A stretch of DNA of 14,624 nucleotides, from positions 1 through 14,624 of the forward strand of contig JBBRWV010000098.1 of NCBI GenBank assembly GCA_038248985.1, given 5' to 3'. This DNA comes from JBBRWV01 sp038248985 (GTDB lineage: Bacteria > Planctomycetota > Phycisphaerae > WQYP01). Both the position numbers and the translations under genes were made by a program. Shown here piece after piece: positions 4,976-11,828 of this stretch; the stretch's first letter is position 1; each line of letters begins with the position of its first letter. The notes below the pieces were generated by a model that worked only from the letters and a program-made list of their open reading frames with translations, was not told the DNA's origin and ran no database searches.

Positions 4976-6538
4976 TCATTCCCACTCGATGGTGCCGGGG
5001 GGTTTGGAGGTGATGTCGTAGACGACGCGGGATACGCCGCGGACTTCGTTGACGATGCGGTTGCTGACGCGGGCGAGGACGTCGTAGGGGATGCGGGACC
5101 AGTCGGCGGTCATGAAGTCGGTGGAATCGACGGAGCGGAGGGCGATGACATGCTGGTAGGAGCGGCCATCGCCCATGACGCCGACGGCGCGGATGGGGAG
5201 GATGGCGGCGAAGGTTTGGGCGGTGGAGCGGTAGAGATTTTCGGCGATGATTTCTTCGAGGAAGATTTCGTCGGCCTCGCGGAGGATGGCGAGTTTTTCG
5301 GGGGTGATTTCGCCGATGCAGCGGACGGCGAGGCCGGGGCCGGGGAAGGGGTGGCGCCAGACGATGTGTTCGGGGAGGCCGAGGAGGAGGCCGAGTTTGC
5401 GGACTTCGTCTTTGAAGAGGTCGCGGAGGGGTTCGACGAGGTCGAAGCCGAGTTCAGCGGGGAGGCCGCCGACGTTGTGGTGGAGCTTGATGTTGGCAGC
5501 GGTGCCGGCGTGGCCATGGCCGGATTCGATGACGTCGGGATAGAGGGTGCCTTGGGCGAGGAATTTTGCGTCGGGGATGGAGAGGGCTTCGCGTTTGAAG
5601 ATGTCGATGAAGACTTTGCCGATGATTTTGCGTTTTTGCTGAGGGTCGGTGACGTCGGTGAGGGGTTTGAGGAAGTCATTGGTGGCGTCGATGACGCGGA
5701 GATCGATTTTGAAGTGATCGCGGAAAGTGGATTCGACGGTTTGGCGTTCGTTTTTTCGGAGGAGGCCGTTGTCGACGAAGATGCAGGTGAGCTGGGTGCC
5801 GATGGCTTTGTGGAGGAGTGCGGCGAGGACGGAGGAATCGACGCCACCGGAGAGGCCGCAGATGACGTGGGAGGAGCCGACCTGCTTGCGGACGGTATCG
5901 ATGGCGGTGTCTATGAAGTTGCCCATTTTCCAGGAGCCATCGGCGTGGCAGATGCGGTAGAGGAAGTTTTCGAGGATTTGCGTGCCGTGGGGGGTGTGGG
6001 TGACTTCGGGGTGGAACTGGACGCCGACGAAGGGTTTGGTTTTGTGGGTGGCGGCGGCGAGGGGGCAGGTGGGGGTGGAGGCGAGGGGGACGAAGTCTGC
6101 GGAGAGCTCGTGGACTTGATCGCCGTGGGACATCCAGACGGTGGTGTCTTGCGGGATGCCGTGGAGGAGGTCGCCGTGGAGGGTGGGCTGGAGTTGGAGT
6201 TTGACGCGGCCGTATTCGCGGGCGGCGGCGGGGGCGACGCGTCCGCCGAGGACGTGGGCGAACATTTGCATGCCGTAGCAGATGCCGAGGATGGGGAGGT
6301 TCATGTCAAAGATGGCGGGGTCGCACTTGGGTGCGCCGGGTTCGTAGACGGAGGAGGGGCCGCCAGAGAGGATGATGCCGACGGGGTTGAGGGCGCGGAG
6401 TTCGGCGACGGAGATGTCGGGGCGTACGAGGACGGAGTAGACGCCGGCTTCGCGGACGCGGCGGGCGATGAGCTGGACGTACTGGCTGCCGAAATCGAGG
6501 ATGGGAACAGTTTGACGGTCGGAGATAATGGTTTTCAT
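4976..6538 (-). CDS. guaA: GMP synthase (glutamine-hydrolysing)
   Basis: This 520-residue enzyme converts XMP, ATP and glutamine to GMP. The class I amidotransferase domain (about residues 11-200) has the nucleophile C87 in GICYGMQ and its partners H176 and E178 in QFHPEV. The ATP-pyrophosphatase domain has the PP-loop SGGVDSS (230-236). The C-terminal dimerisation part includes HPFPGPGLAVR and ends in the family's KPPGTIEWE. Length is standard (about 510-525). The reading frame stays open upstream to 6691, but that extension is not GuaA-like, and MKTIISDR at 6538 is the right start: a TATTAT box ends 6 bases before it and no ribosome site is visible. Divergent from trpA. Its 3' end is duplicated at 4221-4252. 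Confidence 0.96.
   Translation of the reverse strand: MKTIISDRQTVPILDFGSQYVQLIARRVREAGVYSVLVRPDISVAELRALNPVGIILSGGPSSVYEPGAPKCDPAIFDMNLPILGICYGMQMFAHVLGGRVAPAAAREYGRVKLQLQPTLHGDLLHGIPQDTTVWMSHGDQVHELSADFVPLASTPTCPLAAATHKTKPFVGVQFHPEVTHTPHGTQILENFLYRICHADGSWKMGNFIDTAIDTVRKQVGSSHVICGLSGGVDSSVLAALLHKAIGTQLTCIFVDNGLLRKNERQTVESTFRDHFKIDLRVIDATNDFLKPLTDVTDPQQKRKIIGKVFIDIFKREALSIPDAKFLAQGTLYPDVIESGHGHAGTAANIKLHHNVGGLPAELGFDLVEPLRDLFKDEVRKLGLLLGLPEHIVWRHPFPGPGLAVRCIGEITPEKLAILREADEIFLEEIIAENLYRSTAQTFAAILPIRAVGVMGDGRSYQHVIALRSVDSTDFMTADWSRIPYDVLARVSNRIVNEVRGVSRVVYDITSKPPGTIEWE
4978..5010 (-). repeat. guaA 3'-end copy inside the intact gene (putative att site)
   Basis: These 33 bases are the last codons of guaA. 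They form the right-hand partner of the direct repeat at 4221-4252, with the copy starts 757 bases apart. If the insert is an island, this end was supplied by the element and restored the gene. The stop codon differs between copies (TGA here, TAA there), so they are not simply a recent copying error. Confidence 0.6.
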
Positions 6539-6544
6539 GCGGCG

Positions 6545-6573
6545 ATAATACCGGAAAGGAGGAAATCGCAAAA
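6545..6573 (-). promoter_or_regulatory. guaA promoter, probably giving a leaderless message
   Basis: On the - strand TATTAT (6545-6550) differs from the -10 consensus at one base and ends exactly 6 bases before the guaA ATG. TTTTGC lies 17 bases upstream of it (6568-6573), or TTGCGA with a 15-base spacer (6566-6571). No Shine-Dalgarno motif lies between. Transcription starting 7 bases after the -10 box would begin at the ATG itself. Confidence 0.5.
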
Positions 6574-6663
6574 TGGCGGCGGGGGGAGGATGGCGGGGCG
6601 TGCAAATAGGGCGGGGTTGGATTAAGTTGAGCGGCGTGATTGTGAATTGCAGGAGAAGTAGCG

Positions 6664-7482
6664 GTGCCGAATAATCGATTGGGATTGACATTTGTGGCGG
6701 CGAAGAAGGCGGGGCGGAAGTTGCTGTGTCCGTTTGTGACGGCGGGGTATCCGTCGTTGGAAGCGACGCCGCATGTGATCAAGGCGATACAGGATGCGGC
6801 GGGGGAAGGCGGGGCGGTGGTGGAATTGGGGGTGCCGTTTTCGGATCCGGTGGCGGATGGGCCGGTGATCCAGGCGTCGTTTACACATGCGTTGGCGCAG
6901 GGGTGTACGGTGGATGGGGCGTTGGCGACGGCGAAGGCGGCGCGGGCGTTGGGGGTGACGTTGCCGATCGTGGCGATGGTGAGTTTTTCGATTATTTTCA
7001 AGCGGGGGACGGAGGCGTTTGGGCGGGCGTGCGTGGCGAATGGGATTGATGGGGTGGTGCTGCCGGATATTCCGCTGGAGGAGGTACCGGGGGTGGTGGA
7101 TGTGTTGGGGGATATGGGGTTGCGGACGATTTTGCTGGTGGCACCGACGAGCCCGCCGCAGCGTCGGGCGGCGATCGCGCGATTGTGCGACGGGTTTGTG
7201 TATTATTTGAGTGTGTCGGGGATAACGGGGGAGCGGAAGGAACTGCCGGCGGATATTGGGGCGAACATTGCGGAGTTGCGCGGGTATACCGAGACGCCGA
7301 TTTGCGTGGGGTTTGGGATTTCTACGGCGGAGCAGGTGCGGCAGGTGGTGGCGGTGGCGGATGGAGCGATTGTGGGGAGCGCGTTGATACGGCGATTGAG
7401 CGAGAAGGAGGCGGGGACGGTGGCGGAGGTGGCGCAGGCGGCGGGAGATTTTGTGCGGGAGTTGGCGAAGGGGTTGAGGTGA
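6664..7482 (+). CDS. trpA: Tryptophan synthase alpha chain
   Basis: The 272-residue protein is a TIM-barrel TrpA, which splits indole-3-glycerol phosphate into indole and glyceraldehyde 3-phosphate and passes indole to TrpB. Diagnostic parts are PFVTAGYPS (23-31), VELGVPFSDPVADGP (53-67) with the two catalytic acids E54 and D65, YYLSVSGITGER in the phosphate-binding half, and CVGFGIS with the following GAIVGSALIRRL. The start is GTG at 6664 behind AGGAGAAG, about 8 bases away. It stands alone, with no trpB, trpF or trpC in view, and is divergent from guaA with 125 bases between them. Codons end strongly in G, typical of + strand genes here. Confidence 0.95.
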   Translation: MPNNRLGLTFVAAKKAGRKLLCPFVTAGYPSLEATPHVIKAIQDAAGEGGAVVELGVPFSDPVADGPVIQASFTHALAQGCTVDGALATAKAARALGVTLPIVAMVSFSIIFKRGTEAFGRACVANGIDGVVLPDIPLEEVPGVVDVLGDMGLRTILLVAPTSPPQRRAAIARLCDGFVYYLSVSGITGERKELPADIGANIAELRGYTETPICVGFGISTAEQVRQVVAVADGAIVGSALIRRLSEKEAGTVAEVAQAAGDFVRELAKGLR

Positions 7483-7745
7483 AGCGGGGCGTTATTCGAT
7501 AATAGGGGATTTACTTTTGGGGAAATTGCGTGTCGAGGGGGGATTTTTCGCGTAGTGGGGGATGAAATCCGGTTTTGCTGGTTTGGCTGCCGCGAATAAG
7601 CTATGGTGATTAAGGCGCTAGCGGTGATGGCCGATAATAATGTAAGCCATTGCGGCATCTAGAGAAACAGACGGCATGGGGGCAGAAATTTTTAGTTTTT
7701 TGGGCCTGCGGTGCTAACCCCGGGTCGTTGGAAGGGTCTATCTGC

Positions 7746-8387
7746 ATGAATCAGCGTTTGCCAAGCGATGATGCGCAGCAAGCTGAGGTGAAGCAAGCAA
7801 TGGCGGCAGCGCAGGAGCTGACGCTGGTGCTGGCCGCCAAAGCGGGTGATCGCGGAGCGTTTGGGCAACTGGCGCAGTTGTATCAACGGCAGTGTGCGGC
7901 AGTGGCTTTGCGGCTGCTGGGTAACACGCATGATACGGCGGAGCTGGTGCAAGAGGCGTTGATCAAGGCGTATCGCTGTTTGCATCAGTTGCAGCAGTCG
8001 GAACGATTTGGTCCGTGGCTGATGCGGATCGTGACGAATCTGGCGTTGAATTTTCGCCGGGGCCGAGCACGAAGGCAGGCAATCTCGCTGGAGCAATCTT
8101 CGGCGGGAGCCGATGGAGAAGGTGGCGAAGATTTGCGGTCGACAATCGCGGGACGCGATCTGGACCGGCCGGAAGTACCGATGGCGTCGGCGGATCTGGG
8201 TAGTTCGATCCAGCGGGCGCTGGATGCACTGCCGGAGAAACAGCGACTGGCGCTGGTGATGTTTGCGATTGAGAAGATGCCACAAAAGGATGTGGCCGAT
8301 ATATTGAATTGTTCAGTGGAAGCGGTGAAGTGGCATGTGTTCACGGCCCGCAAGAAGCTGCGAGAACTGCTCGATGGGCAGATATGA
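7746..8387 (+). CDS. ECF-type RNA polymerase sigma factor
   Basis: The 213-residue protein has sigma region 2 (about residues 38-108), with DTAELVQEALIKAYRCLHQ and FGPWLMRIVTNLALNFRRGRARR. A variable acidic linker follows, then region 4 in the last 55 or so residues: ALPEKQRLALVMFAIEKMPQ and the recognition helix-turn-helix KDVADILNCSVEAVKWHVFTA. It would direct polymerase to a stress or envelope regulon. The start at 7746 has GGAAGGG nine bases upstream; the open frame back to 7650 lacks sigma character. The stop codon overlaps the next gene's ATG (ATGA), so the two are translationally coupled. No self-promoter was identified with confidence in 7483-7745. Confidence 0.9.
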   Translation: MNQRLPSDDAQQAEVKQAMAAAQELTLVLAAKAGDRGAFGQLAQLYQRQCAAVALRLLGNTHDTAELVQEALIKAYRCLHQLQQSERFGPWLMRIVTNLALNFRRGRARRQAISLEQSSAGADGEGGEDLRSTIAGRDLDRPEVPMASADLGSSIQRALDALPEKQRLALVMFAIEKMPQKDVADILNCSVEAVKWHVFTARKKLRELLDGQI

Positions 8388-9079
8388 AATGGGAAAAAGT
8401 AGCAGGTATGTCAGTGAAGAGTGATACACAACATCTGGAATTTTTGATCAGCCAATACGTGGATGGCACGCTGGACGTGAATACGCGTAAGACGGTGGAG
8501 CAGGAGTTGGTGCGCAATCGGGACGCGCGGGAAATTTATCGGCAGCAGCAGGAAGTTCAGGATGTGTTGGATGATTACGGCAACCGGCTGCCGTGGATCA
8601 ACTGGGACGAGTTCGACAAGACTTTGGCGACAAAGCTGGAGAATGAAACGATGGGCAGCGGGGAGCGGGCGTGGTGGGTGCGGTGGGGAAAGTCGATGTC
8701 AGTGGCGGCAGCGCTGTTGATCGCGGTAGGGGTGGGGTATTCATGGCGGGCGTGGTCGGGCGGGGAGGGGACGCAGGAACAAGTGAACATGGCGGTGGGT
8801 GGTCCGGCGAACGGGCCGAGCAAGACGTTCAGCATCAATGAGGATGTGGTGGCGCGGGGTGCGGGGGGCGTGGGGAGTTTGAGCGAATTCAGCGTGGAGA
8901 TGCCGACGCGGAGCGGGAGCGTGGTGCGGAACCGGGTGGATATTTCTCCGCCGCCGGAGATGGCGGCGAAGCTGGCGTTGGATGACATCATCAAGATTGG
9001 GACGGGGGTGCAGGCGCAGCCGAGTTCGGTAACGGCGGGAGCGGAACGGCGGGAGACCCTCGTCGATCTGGTGCCGTGA
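8384..9079 (+). CDS. Putative membrane anti-sigma factor, partner of the upstream sigma
   Basis: The 231-residue protein has a cytoplasmic N-terminus with the usual anti-sigma opening (LEFLISQYVDGTLDVNTRKT, residues 18-37) and a long charged helix (38-64). A single membrane helix (about 104-121, MSVAAALLIAVGVGYSW) and an extracytoplasmic Gly/Ser/Pro-rich tail follow. There is no Cys, so no zinc-binding anti-sigma motif. The ATG at 8384 overlaps the sigma stop (ATGA); a second in-frame ATG at 8408 with AGCAGG just before it could also be used. Pairing and topology support a role in holding the sigma factor at the membrane until a signal arrives. Family assignment rests mainly on context. Confidence 0.7.
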   Translation: MKWEKVAGMSVKSDTQHLEFLISQYVDGTLDVNTRKTVEQELVRNRDAREIYRQQQEVQDVLDDYGNRLPWINWDEFDKTLATKLENETMGSGERAWWVRWGKSMSVAAALLIAVGVGYSWRAWSGGEGTQEQVNMAVGGPANGPSKTFSINEDVVARGAGGVGSLSEFSVEMPTRSGSVVRNRVDISPPPEMAAKLALDDIIKIGTGVQAQPSSVTAGAERRETLVDLVP

Positions 9080-9131
9080 GCAGGCGGGCGCGGGCAGTGA
9101 GTGTGCGGGCGGGGTGGGAATTTTTGATCAA

Positions 9132-9569
9132 TCAGAGGACGTCATCGGCGGGAGAATAGAGCCGCGGGTGCGCGGGCATGCGCGTCTGGGCGCAGGGCCC
9201 GCACATGTAGAAGCGTTTGGCGCCGGTGTAATCGATATCGTCGGTGTCATCGCCTTCGATCCACTGGCGGCAGGGGCTGTTTTGGGCGCCGCAGAGGGCG
9301 CAGCGGGTGGGCGAGCCGCCATCCTTGAGGAAGAGTTCGTCGGAGAGTTTGGGGAGGCGTTTGGTTTCGCCGCGGCCATGGGCACCGGCGATTTCATGAG
9401 CGAGGTGGTGGCGTTTGAGCCAATCGTTGATGGACGGAACTTCTTTTTCATCCGAGAAGCGAATCCAGGTGCGGAATTCCTGATCGAAGAAGAAGCCGAT
9501 GTCTTCGAGGCGTTCCTGGACGAGGGGATCGGGCCAGGCGGTGAGCTTGATAAGTTTGCGGGGTTCCAT
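9132..9569 (-). CDS. Hypothetical protein with two CxxC pairs
   Basis: This 145-residue protein is not recognised. The N-terminal half (residues 1-60) reads as a small fold with IKLTAWPDPLVQERLEDIGFF, FRTWIRF and SINDWLKRHHL. The C-terminal half carries C90-x2-C93 (RCALCGA) and C123-x2-C126 (MCGPCAQ), an arrangement that would bind one zinc or iron. The spacing of 29 residues between pairs, with an acidic DDTDDID segment, is long for a simple ribbon. It is convergent with the anti-sigma gene (52 bases apart) and divergent from the glycosyltransferase. No ribosome site is obvious before the ATG. C-ending codons fit a real - strand gene in this window. Confidence 0.65.
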   Translation of the reverse strand: MEPRKLIKLTAWPDPLVQERLEDIGFFFDQEFRTWIRFSDEKEVPSINDWLKRHHLAHEIAGAHGRGETKRLPKLSDELFLKDGGSPTRCALCGAQNSPCRQWIEGDDTDDIDYTGAKRFYMCGPCAQTRMPAHPRLYSPADDVL

Positions 9570-9689
9570 AGCGGCAAGTTTGGAGGTTCACGGGACAAGT
9601 ATCAAGCGTGTGGGCGGGAAAAAGAGAAAATAGAGAATTGAAAAACTTGGACGGTCGGGAATTGGCGGGTAGGCTTGTGAGGGTTCTGG

Positions 9690-10856
9690 ATGGCAGGTTC
9701 GACGATGAAGATAGCATTGGACGCGCGACCACTGGTGGTGCGGCAGATGGGAGGGACGGAGCAGCGTGCGCGGGCACTGGTTTCGGCCTTGGTGGAGCTG
9801 AAGGCGGACCATGAGTACCAGTTGATGTTTGAGCGGGTGACGAATTCAGCGGACTTCGATTTTGAATTTGTGAAGGCCCTGCCGCCGAATTTTGTGGCGG
9901 AGGAGATCGGCAACTTTAGTTTTCCGACGCGTTTTCCGTCGGCATCGCGGATGCTCAATTCGCTGGCGCGGACGATCAATCGGACGGGCGCGAACGTGTA
10001 TCATTCTTTTGCGCCGATGGTGCCGCGAACGACGGTTTGCCCGGTGGTGCCGACGGTGCATGATCTGAGTTTTGAGTTGGATCCGGTGGTGCGGCGGATG
10101 GTGGCGGGGCGGCAGTTGCGGGCGCAGACGCGGCAATCGGTGGAGTATGCGAAGCGGATCGTGGCGGTATCGAGCCAGACGAAGTTTGACATTGCGTCGG
10201 TGTACAACGTGGAGCCGGATGAGATCGATGTGATATTCAACGGGATCGACCCGGTGTTTACGCCGGATGCGGGGTTGCTGGAGCGGGGCAAGGTTCATGA
10301 AGCGAACGACATTCGCGGGCCGTACGTGTTGAGCGTGGGCGCGGATATTCCGCGGCGGAACTATGCGCGCCTGCTGACGGCAATGCAGTGGGTGTGGAGC
10401 CAGGGGATACGGGTCAAGTGGGTGCTGGCGGGGCGGGCGGATTGGAATGTGTCGGACATTTATGAGGCGGCGCGGCTCGCGGGGGCGCAGGATCGCGTGC
10501 GATTTGTGGCGTCGCCCACCAATGAAGAGCTGGTGGCGTTGTACCGGGGGGCGACGATCACCTGTTGTGCATCGAGTTTTGAGGGGTTTGGGCTGAGCGT
10601 ACTGGAGAGCATGGCGTGCGGCACGGCGGTGGCGTGTTCGGACATGCGGAGCCTGAAGGAAGTGGCGGAGGATGCGGCGTTGTATTTTCCGCATGATGAT
10701 GCCGAGGCGATCGGCGAAGCGATTGCGGGGTTGATCGAGGATGTGGAGTATCGGCGGCAGTTGAAGTATCGGGGTTTGCAGCGTGCGGGGATGTTTACGT
10801 GGAAGGCGGGGGCGGAGTTGACGCTGAAGACTTTGGAGGATGCGGCGCGGAAATAG
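9690..10856 (+). CDS. Glycosyltransferase family 4 (GT-B fold)
   Basis: The 388-residue protein begins with KIALDARPLVVRQMGGTEQ, a typical GT4 donor/acceptor loop start. It shows VVPTVHDLSFELDP and AKRIVAVSSQTKFDI in the first Rossmann domain, then YVLSVGADIPRRNYARLL at the start of the second. It carries the retaining-enzyme E-x7-E motif (E298 to E306 in FEGFGLSVLE), followed by SMACGTAVACSD. The likely donor is a nucleotide sugar, and the product could be a lipid-linked or surface glycan; the sequence does not say which. ATG 9690 has GAGGG seven bases upstream; ATG 9705 (five codons on) is the alternative. It stands alone, so no pathway can be named. Confidence 0.88.
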   Translation: MAGSTMKIALDARPLVVRQMGGTEQRARALVSALVELKADHEYQLMFERVTNSADFDFEFVKALPPNFVAEEIGNFSFPTRFPSASRMLNSLARTINRTGANVYHSFAPMVPRTTVCPVVPTVHDLSFELDPVVRRMVAGRQLRAQTRQSVEYAKRIVAVSSQTKFDIASVYNVEPDEIDVIFNGIDPVFTPDAGLLERGKVHEANDIRGPYVLSVGADIPRRNYARLLTAMQWVWSQGIRVKWVLAGRADWNVSDIYEAARLAGAQDRVRFVASPTNEELVALYRGATITCCASSFEGFGLSVLESMACGTAVACSDMRSLKEVAEDAALYFPHDDAEAIGEAIAGLIEDVEYRRQLKYRGLQRAGMFTWKAGAELTLKTLEDAARK

Positions 10857-10913
10857 GATGCAGGTTTTGCGGTTCAGGGTACAGTTTTTTGGGATCAGGG
10901 ATTTGGAGTTGTG

Positions 10914-11828
10914 ATGAATCAGCCGATGCGCGAGGCCAATCTTGTGAAGCGGGGGCTGCGCGCGTCGTTGCTGGGGATCGTCGTAAATATTGCGCTGGCG
11001 GTCATCAAGATTGTGACGGGGGTGGTGGGGAATTCGTATGCGTTGGTGGCGGACGGGATTGAATCGACGGCGGATATTATTTCTTCGATTATCGTGTGGA
11101 CGGGGCTGATGCTGGCGCGGAAGCCGGCGGATAAGTCGCATCCGTATGGTCACGGGAAGGCCGAATCGTTGGCGGCGCTGGTCGTCGCGGCGGCGTTGCT
11201 GGCGGCGGCGATTGTGATCGCGGTGCATAGCGTCGAGGAGATTCGGCGGCCACATCATGCGCCGAAATGGTTTACGCTGCCGGTGCTGGTGGGAGTGATC
11301 CTGATCAAGTGGGGGATGTTTCGGTACGCGGGCAAGACGGCGGAAACGCTGGCGAGCACGGCGCTGAAGGGCGACGCGTGGCACCATGGAAGCGATGCGT
11401 TGACGTCATTGGCGGCGGGGATTGGAATCAGCATCGCGCTGATCGGCGGGCCGGGGTACGAGCCGGCGGATGACTGGGGGGCCTTGCTGGCGTGCGGCGT
11501 GATTGCATTCAACGGGCTGCGTTTGGTGTGGGTGGCGGCTGATGAATTGATGGATCGCGCGGCGTCGCCGGAGTTGGTGGAAGCGGTGCGGGTGCTGGCG
11601 GCGTCCGTGCCGCGAGTGGTGAGCACGGAGAAATGTTTTTTGCGGAAATACGGGCTGGGATACATCGCGGATATTCATGTGATTGTGAGCGGAGACTTGT
11701 CGGTGCGGGAGGGGCATGTGATAGCGCATCAAGTGAAGGATGCGTTGCTGGCGAGCGATCTGAAGGTGCTCGGTGCGTTGATTCACATTGAGCCGAGCAG
11801 GGAGCAGAGCGTGCGTACGGCTTCGTGA
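10914..11828 (+). CDS. Cation diffusion facilitator (CDF) family metal efflux protein
   Basis: The 304-residue protein has the six-helix CDF membrane domain and a C-terminal cytoplasmic metal-binding domain. In helix 2, ADGIESTADIISS places E50 and D54 where other CDF proteins have H or D with D. The loop has D73, H76 and H80 in KSHPYGHGKAE, and helix 5 has H157-x3-D161 in GDAWHHGSD. The last ~90 residues (YIADIHVIVSGDLSVREGH, IHIEPS) form the ferredoxin-like dimer domain. It would export Zn, Fe, Mn or a similar ion in exchange for protons. GGAG sits 5 bases before ATG 10914; a GTG directly upstream is less likely. Its 3' 320 bases are antisense to the tail of the lgt frame. Confidence 0.9.
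   Translation: MNQPMREANLVKRGLRASLLGIVVNIALAVIKIVTGVVGNSYALVADGIESTADIISSIIVWTGLMLARKPADKSHPYGHGKAESLAALVVAAALLAAAIVIAVHSVEEIRRPHHAPKWFTLPVLVGVILIKWGMFRYAGKTAETLASTALKGDAWHHGSDALTSLAAGIGISIALIGGPGYEPADDWGALLACGVIAFNGLRLVWVAADELMDRAASPELVEAVRVLAASVPRVVSTEKCFLRKYGLGYIADIHVIVSGDLSVREGHVIAHQVKDALLASDLKVLGALIHIEPSREQSVRTAS

Larger units (their letters stand above)
4221..4978. mobile_element. Small remnant genomic island in the guaA 3' end
   Basis: The segment is bounded by two direct copies of the guaA terminus and holds a single gene (4305-4946). Its base composition differs from the flanks: G and C are nearly equal (G13, C15 at 4441-4500; G13, C11 at 4621-4680), against G27, C10 in lptB (2101-2160). 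The guaA 3' end is a known island integration site. No integrase is present, so this would be a decayed element or one mobilised in trans. An alternative is that hicAB also belonged to the transferred DNA, with a further boundary near 3480-3548. Confidence 0.5.

Noticed and set aside
5150..6625. 491-residue open frame on the + strand across guaA
   Set aside because: It is the mirror of guaA. The translation is a Gly/Asp/Glu/Val-rich string without domains, produced by C-ending codons of the true gene on the other strand.
6539..6691. N-terminal extension of GuaA by 51 residues
   Set aside because: The added part is Pro-rich, does not resemble GuaA, and a promoter-like TATTAT lies inside it just before the standard start.
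7650..7745. Longer start for the sigma factor
   Set aside because: The extra 32 residues lack sigma character, while ATG 7746 has a good ribosome site and fits the family length.
9846..11387. 513-residue open frame on the - strand across the glycosyltransferase and CDF genes
   Set aside because: Arg/His/Pro-rich translation without motifs, opposite two genes with clear family signatures.
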